A DNA stretch of 64,000 nt, taken from Megalonaias nervosa (taxonomy: Eukaryota > Mollusca > Bivalvia > Unionida > Unionidae). Under the pieces are notes generated by a model, which searched no databases, was not told the origin of the DNA, and was given only the letters and a program-made list of their open reading frames with translations. Where the stretch lies: positions 1-64,000 of the forward strand of contig JAECUM010093587.1 of NCBI GenBank assembly GCA_016617855.1, written 5' to 3'. Positions 61,181 to 64,000 of the stretch are shown here, in pieces; position 1 is the stretch's first letter, and each line of letters begins with the position of its first letter. The position numbers were made by a program, and so were the translations under genes.

Positions 61181-62300
61181 TCTTTACCTTATTTATTTTC
61201 ATGACTTGTGAAGATCAATTTAATATAAAAGTAAGTTAAACTAAGTAACATTCTTAATATGCAAAAAAAAAAAAAAACGTCCTTTTTCTGAGGCGCGTAG
61301 TTTTACATGTAGTCAAGCTTTTCATTTTTGGAGATAAGTAAATCTTGCGTGTAGTCCGCAATTTCATAATGCATAAATAGAGGTGATCAGTTTTGAAAAA
61401 CACCTGAACGTCTGAAGTTTGCTGGAAGCGACGAGAACAAGCAAGGTCAAGATAACATTGAGCTAACTATTCTAATAAGTATGCTAGAGGTGAATTGTCT
61501 GAAGAATTCTTTCTCCGAATCTAGCAATACCAACGGGATAAAGGGAATAATTATTTTATCTTGTACGCGTAGCTAAGTGCCAGGGCTCAAGAAGATTCGT
61601 CAGGGAATGATACCACTCTCTGGAAAACTAGAGTAGGAACAGCAAGGGATTGGATTGGCTCCCTATCTTCTTTATTCAAGCCCCTTTACACGTCAAGCAA
61701 AATATTGGTGGCAGCGGTGGGATTGGAAAACGGTGCTTGTGCAATTAGTTTTTTTTTAACACGGCGTACAGAACACTTGATCACGAATGTCATGAAACTT
61801 CACCTGATGTAAGATGCAGACAAAGTGCCGAGGCTAGATGTGGCTGCACAGTTTGTGCTAATTAACGAATCTCTCCATGAAACTTTCGAGATGGTGGGTG
61901 GCAGTTTGGTCAGAGCGGCGCACGACATTCAAAGCCTAGTGTCAATGAGAACAATATTCAGATTGTGAGTGGGCAAGAAGCAAGGCTCAAATAGAGCAAT
62001 GGAGCCTTTGCTGACGGAGGTGGTGCCAGTCGGTGTGCGGGTTCAATCAGCGGAGGATTCAGAGGAACTCACTTAAGGCAGAGCCTGTTGAAGAAGGTGA
62101 TTTTCTGTACGTCCCCGAAAGAAAAAAAAAAAACTGAGAAAGTAGACGTTTTCACAGAGGCAGGTGGAAAGCATGTTGGAGTAAAAAAAAACAGTTGTGT
62201 GAAGATAGCGGCCAATCCGCCCAAATAATGCAAATTTTTATTGATGCTATCTCAAACCAGCAACGTGTTGTCGCGGAGGCAGGCTTCCTCTTCTGTTGTA
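61180..62300 (+). mobile_element. 5' part of an LTR retrotransposon (LTR end, PBS, leader)
   Basis: TGGTGGCAGCGGTGGGATT at 61706-61724 is complementary to the 3' end of animal tRNA-Leu (including CCA), a primer-binding site. An LTR end at ...CAAGCA (61699) lies six bases upstream. Downstream DNA up to about 62.3 kb has broken + strand frames that could be gag. The LTR start was not located and no pol was recognised. Confidence 0.5.
61706..61724 (+). other. Primer-binding site (tRNA-Leu)
   Basis: 19 bases: TGG (CCA complement) plus TGGCAGCGGTGGGATT, matching the acceptor and T-arm end of a leucine tRNA from general knowledge. Confidence 0.6.
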
Positions 62301-63040
62301 ATCTTTCCTAACTGAGTCTTAACGCTAAGGTTAAATAAAACGTACCTTTTATGATCTCCTGTAACAGGATGTTGATCAATCTAGGAGTCATGGCTTTGAG
62401 TAACTTAGATCAACTTCTTGGGGTTGACCTCTTAGTGCCATGTCTTGATAGTTGACTACAATTTTATAATTCCAGGAACGACTTACTTATTGTATGAGAG
62501 TGGGTAGAGTGTATCATTTAGCAGGTACTGTGGGAAGGGTCTTGGAAGCGCTTTGGATAGAGTGCCTGCTCCCCACTTTCAGCAGGGCAGGAGTCAGATC
62601 CTCTCTCTGTATCTCTGAGTATTAACAACAACAAGGAGTTTCACGGCCTAAGGGCATCAAGGTGCATACCTTTGTTTCTTTGTGGCCCATGGTTTTTGAT
62701 GGTATATCAAGGTAACCGCTTCTTTAGTTGGTTTGTGCTGTTGATCAGTTGTTACCTGATGTGACTATGGCTGTTCATTGTTAACTTTCCTTGCGGCTAT
62801 TGCGTCCACTAAAACCATTAATCCTAAGAAACGTCTCGGTCCAGTATAAGTAAAGTATTCCATTTCTTTGGGAAGTGCATCCTGCAGCAACTTTGATGTG
62901 GATGGTAATGATATTTATCCCATTCATAACATTAAGCAACAACTATCGGCACTGGTCGTCCGGCTTCAAGCAACGATATAACTTAATTAATCTTCCACCT
63001 ATACTCGCTTAATGCCATTATGGTTTCCCGTAGAATCCTC
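62301..63040. other. Unassigned DNA between repeat elements
   Basis: No coding frame recognised. Confidence 0.4.
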
Positions 63041-63074
63041 GTGTCTCTAATTGCAGAAATGAAAGTCATAGGAG

Positions 63075-63413
63075 GTGACATTCGACTGGGGCAGGAAACT
63101 GGTATTTCATGACGTCATTCAGACATCCCTCCGCCCCGACGTTGTCATCTGGTCACCAGCTGCAAAGAAAATAATCCTTGAGTACTTTACTGTGCCGTGG
63201 GAAGAGAGGATTGAAGAGGTTCATGAGAGAAAGAGAACCAAGTACCAAGAGTTGGTAGAGTCTTGCAGGGGCGGAGGATGGAAACATGGGTTTTCCTTGT
63301 GGAAGTTGGTTGTAGAGGTTTTCCGGCTCAGGCAGTCTTCAGGATGCTCAGTGCATTGGGAATTAATGAAAGGGCAAGCACGCAAGACAGATGTACAAGC
63401 ACTGGGCAGGGCC

Positions 63414-63485
<72 letters not shown>

Positions 63486-63554
63486 TCTAGTTGGCCCTGG
63501 CTCAGAGGTGAAGACAAAACTATATGGCAGCCATTACAGAAGCATGGTACCTGA
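63075..63554 (+). pseudogene. Transposon-associated nuclease-like ORF, split by a GA microsatellite
   Basis: The frame contains LRPDVVIWSPAAKKIILEYF then TVPWEERIEEVHERKRTKYQ, a block very common in transposon-derived ORFs of fish, corals and molluscs. The D...E.T pattern followed by K/R suggests a PD-(D/E)XK-like nuclease fold (inference). After residue ~70 the proper continuation is in another frame (FLVEVGCRGFPAQAVFR), so a shift lies near 63265. A (GA)n tract follows GRAAQ, and the frame resumes with ASSWPWLR. The element's other parts are not identified. Confidence 0.6.
63418..63483. repeat. (GA)n microsatellite inside the nuclease-like ORF
   Basis: About 33 AG/GA units; it encodes poly-Arg/Glu in two frames, making several spurious ORFs. 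Confidence 0.95.
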
Positions 63555-63559
63555 TCACT

Positions 63560-64000
63560 ATTCCCGCCCCGCTAGCTGGAGGGCATTTCGAGATAAGGGG
63601 CGAAACATCCGTAGAAGGATGGGCATTCGGCTGATGACGTGATGTGAAAAGCAGTTAAACCAATTTGCACTATTTTATCTGGATTACCAGTGACTTCCAG
63701 GAAAGAATGGATGGCAACCACGGAAGATTGGTGACTCCTGGAGAGACGGGTGACTTCAAGACAGACTAGTACCTGGTGCTAGATGTGGTGGCTTCTCGTC
63801 TTGCAGTCTTTGGAAAAAGATAACCAAAACATACTACAAGCGATAACAAACGGAAAATACCCCTAGGGCTTTCCGAGAAGGGGGAGGAGGATGGACCCAG
63901 TCGGACGGATATAACGACAAAACGATTAGTCCAAACGACATTGAGTGGCGAAAAGAAATTGCCATTGCGCGAAAGTATGAAGAACGCTAGAGTGGTGAGA
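63560..64000. other. Right edge, unassigned
   Basis: Continuation of repetitive DNA after the nuclease-like ORF; no gene recognised before the window ends. Confidence 0.4.

Noticed and set aside
63221..63642. Poly-Arg/Glu and poly-Ser/Leu frames
   Set aside because: They are readings of the GA microsatellite; only the TVPWEER-bearing frame has independent support.

Overview
The window is AT-rich animal genomic DNA: genes split by long GT-AG introns, microsatellites, tandem arrays, SINE-like repeats and layers of transposable elements. The repeat families, and a cilium gene with classic animal exon structure, suggest a marine invertebrate, probably a mollusc or another lophotrochozoan. That is inference; no species marker was found.

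Host genes. The left part carries the last three coding exons (629-730, 8752-8914, 9719-9842, + strand) of a gene I do not recognise. The right part carries a complete six-exon tektin-4-type gene on the - strand (53931 down to 38560). It encodes about 451 residues of a ciliary/flagellar microtubule protein and has an X-box-like RFX site about 140 bp upstream of its start codon.

Main element. Positions 12609-24780 are a 12.2 kb Maverick/Polinton, a virus-like DNA transposon. It has roughly 245 bp terminal inverted repeats and a CTATG target duplication, and it has inserted into an older pogo/Tigger-type transposon whose two halves flank it. Its gene order is: packaging ATPase (-), zinc-ribbon/phospholipase A2 protein (+), D,D35E integrase (+), family-B DNA polymerase fused to an SF1-type helicase (-), Cys-rich protein (+), HNH endonuclease (+), a five-copy ~203 bp tandem array, a 154-codon unknown (+), a candidate structural protein (-) and a Pro-rich membrane protein (-). 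Replication, integration and packaging functions are recognisable. I found no double-jelly-roll capsid gene and no maturation protease. Most genes carry stops or frameshifts, so the copy is decayed; the Cys-rich and HNH reading frames are still open.

Other mobile DNA. These are a decayed DIRS/Ngaro-like retroelement (about 4.8-8.2 kb), a 3'-truncated Ty3/gypsy element in which integrase follows protease directly (54.6-58.0 kb), a LINE reverse-transcriptase fragment ending in a (TA)n tract (59.2-60.6 kb), and the start of an LTR element with a tRNA-Leu primer-binding site (61.7 kb). A transposon-type nuclease-like ORF near 63.1-63.6 kb is split by a GA microsatellite. The rest is intron or intergenic DNA with tandem arrays, a ~140 bp dispersed satellite and SINE-like copies.
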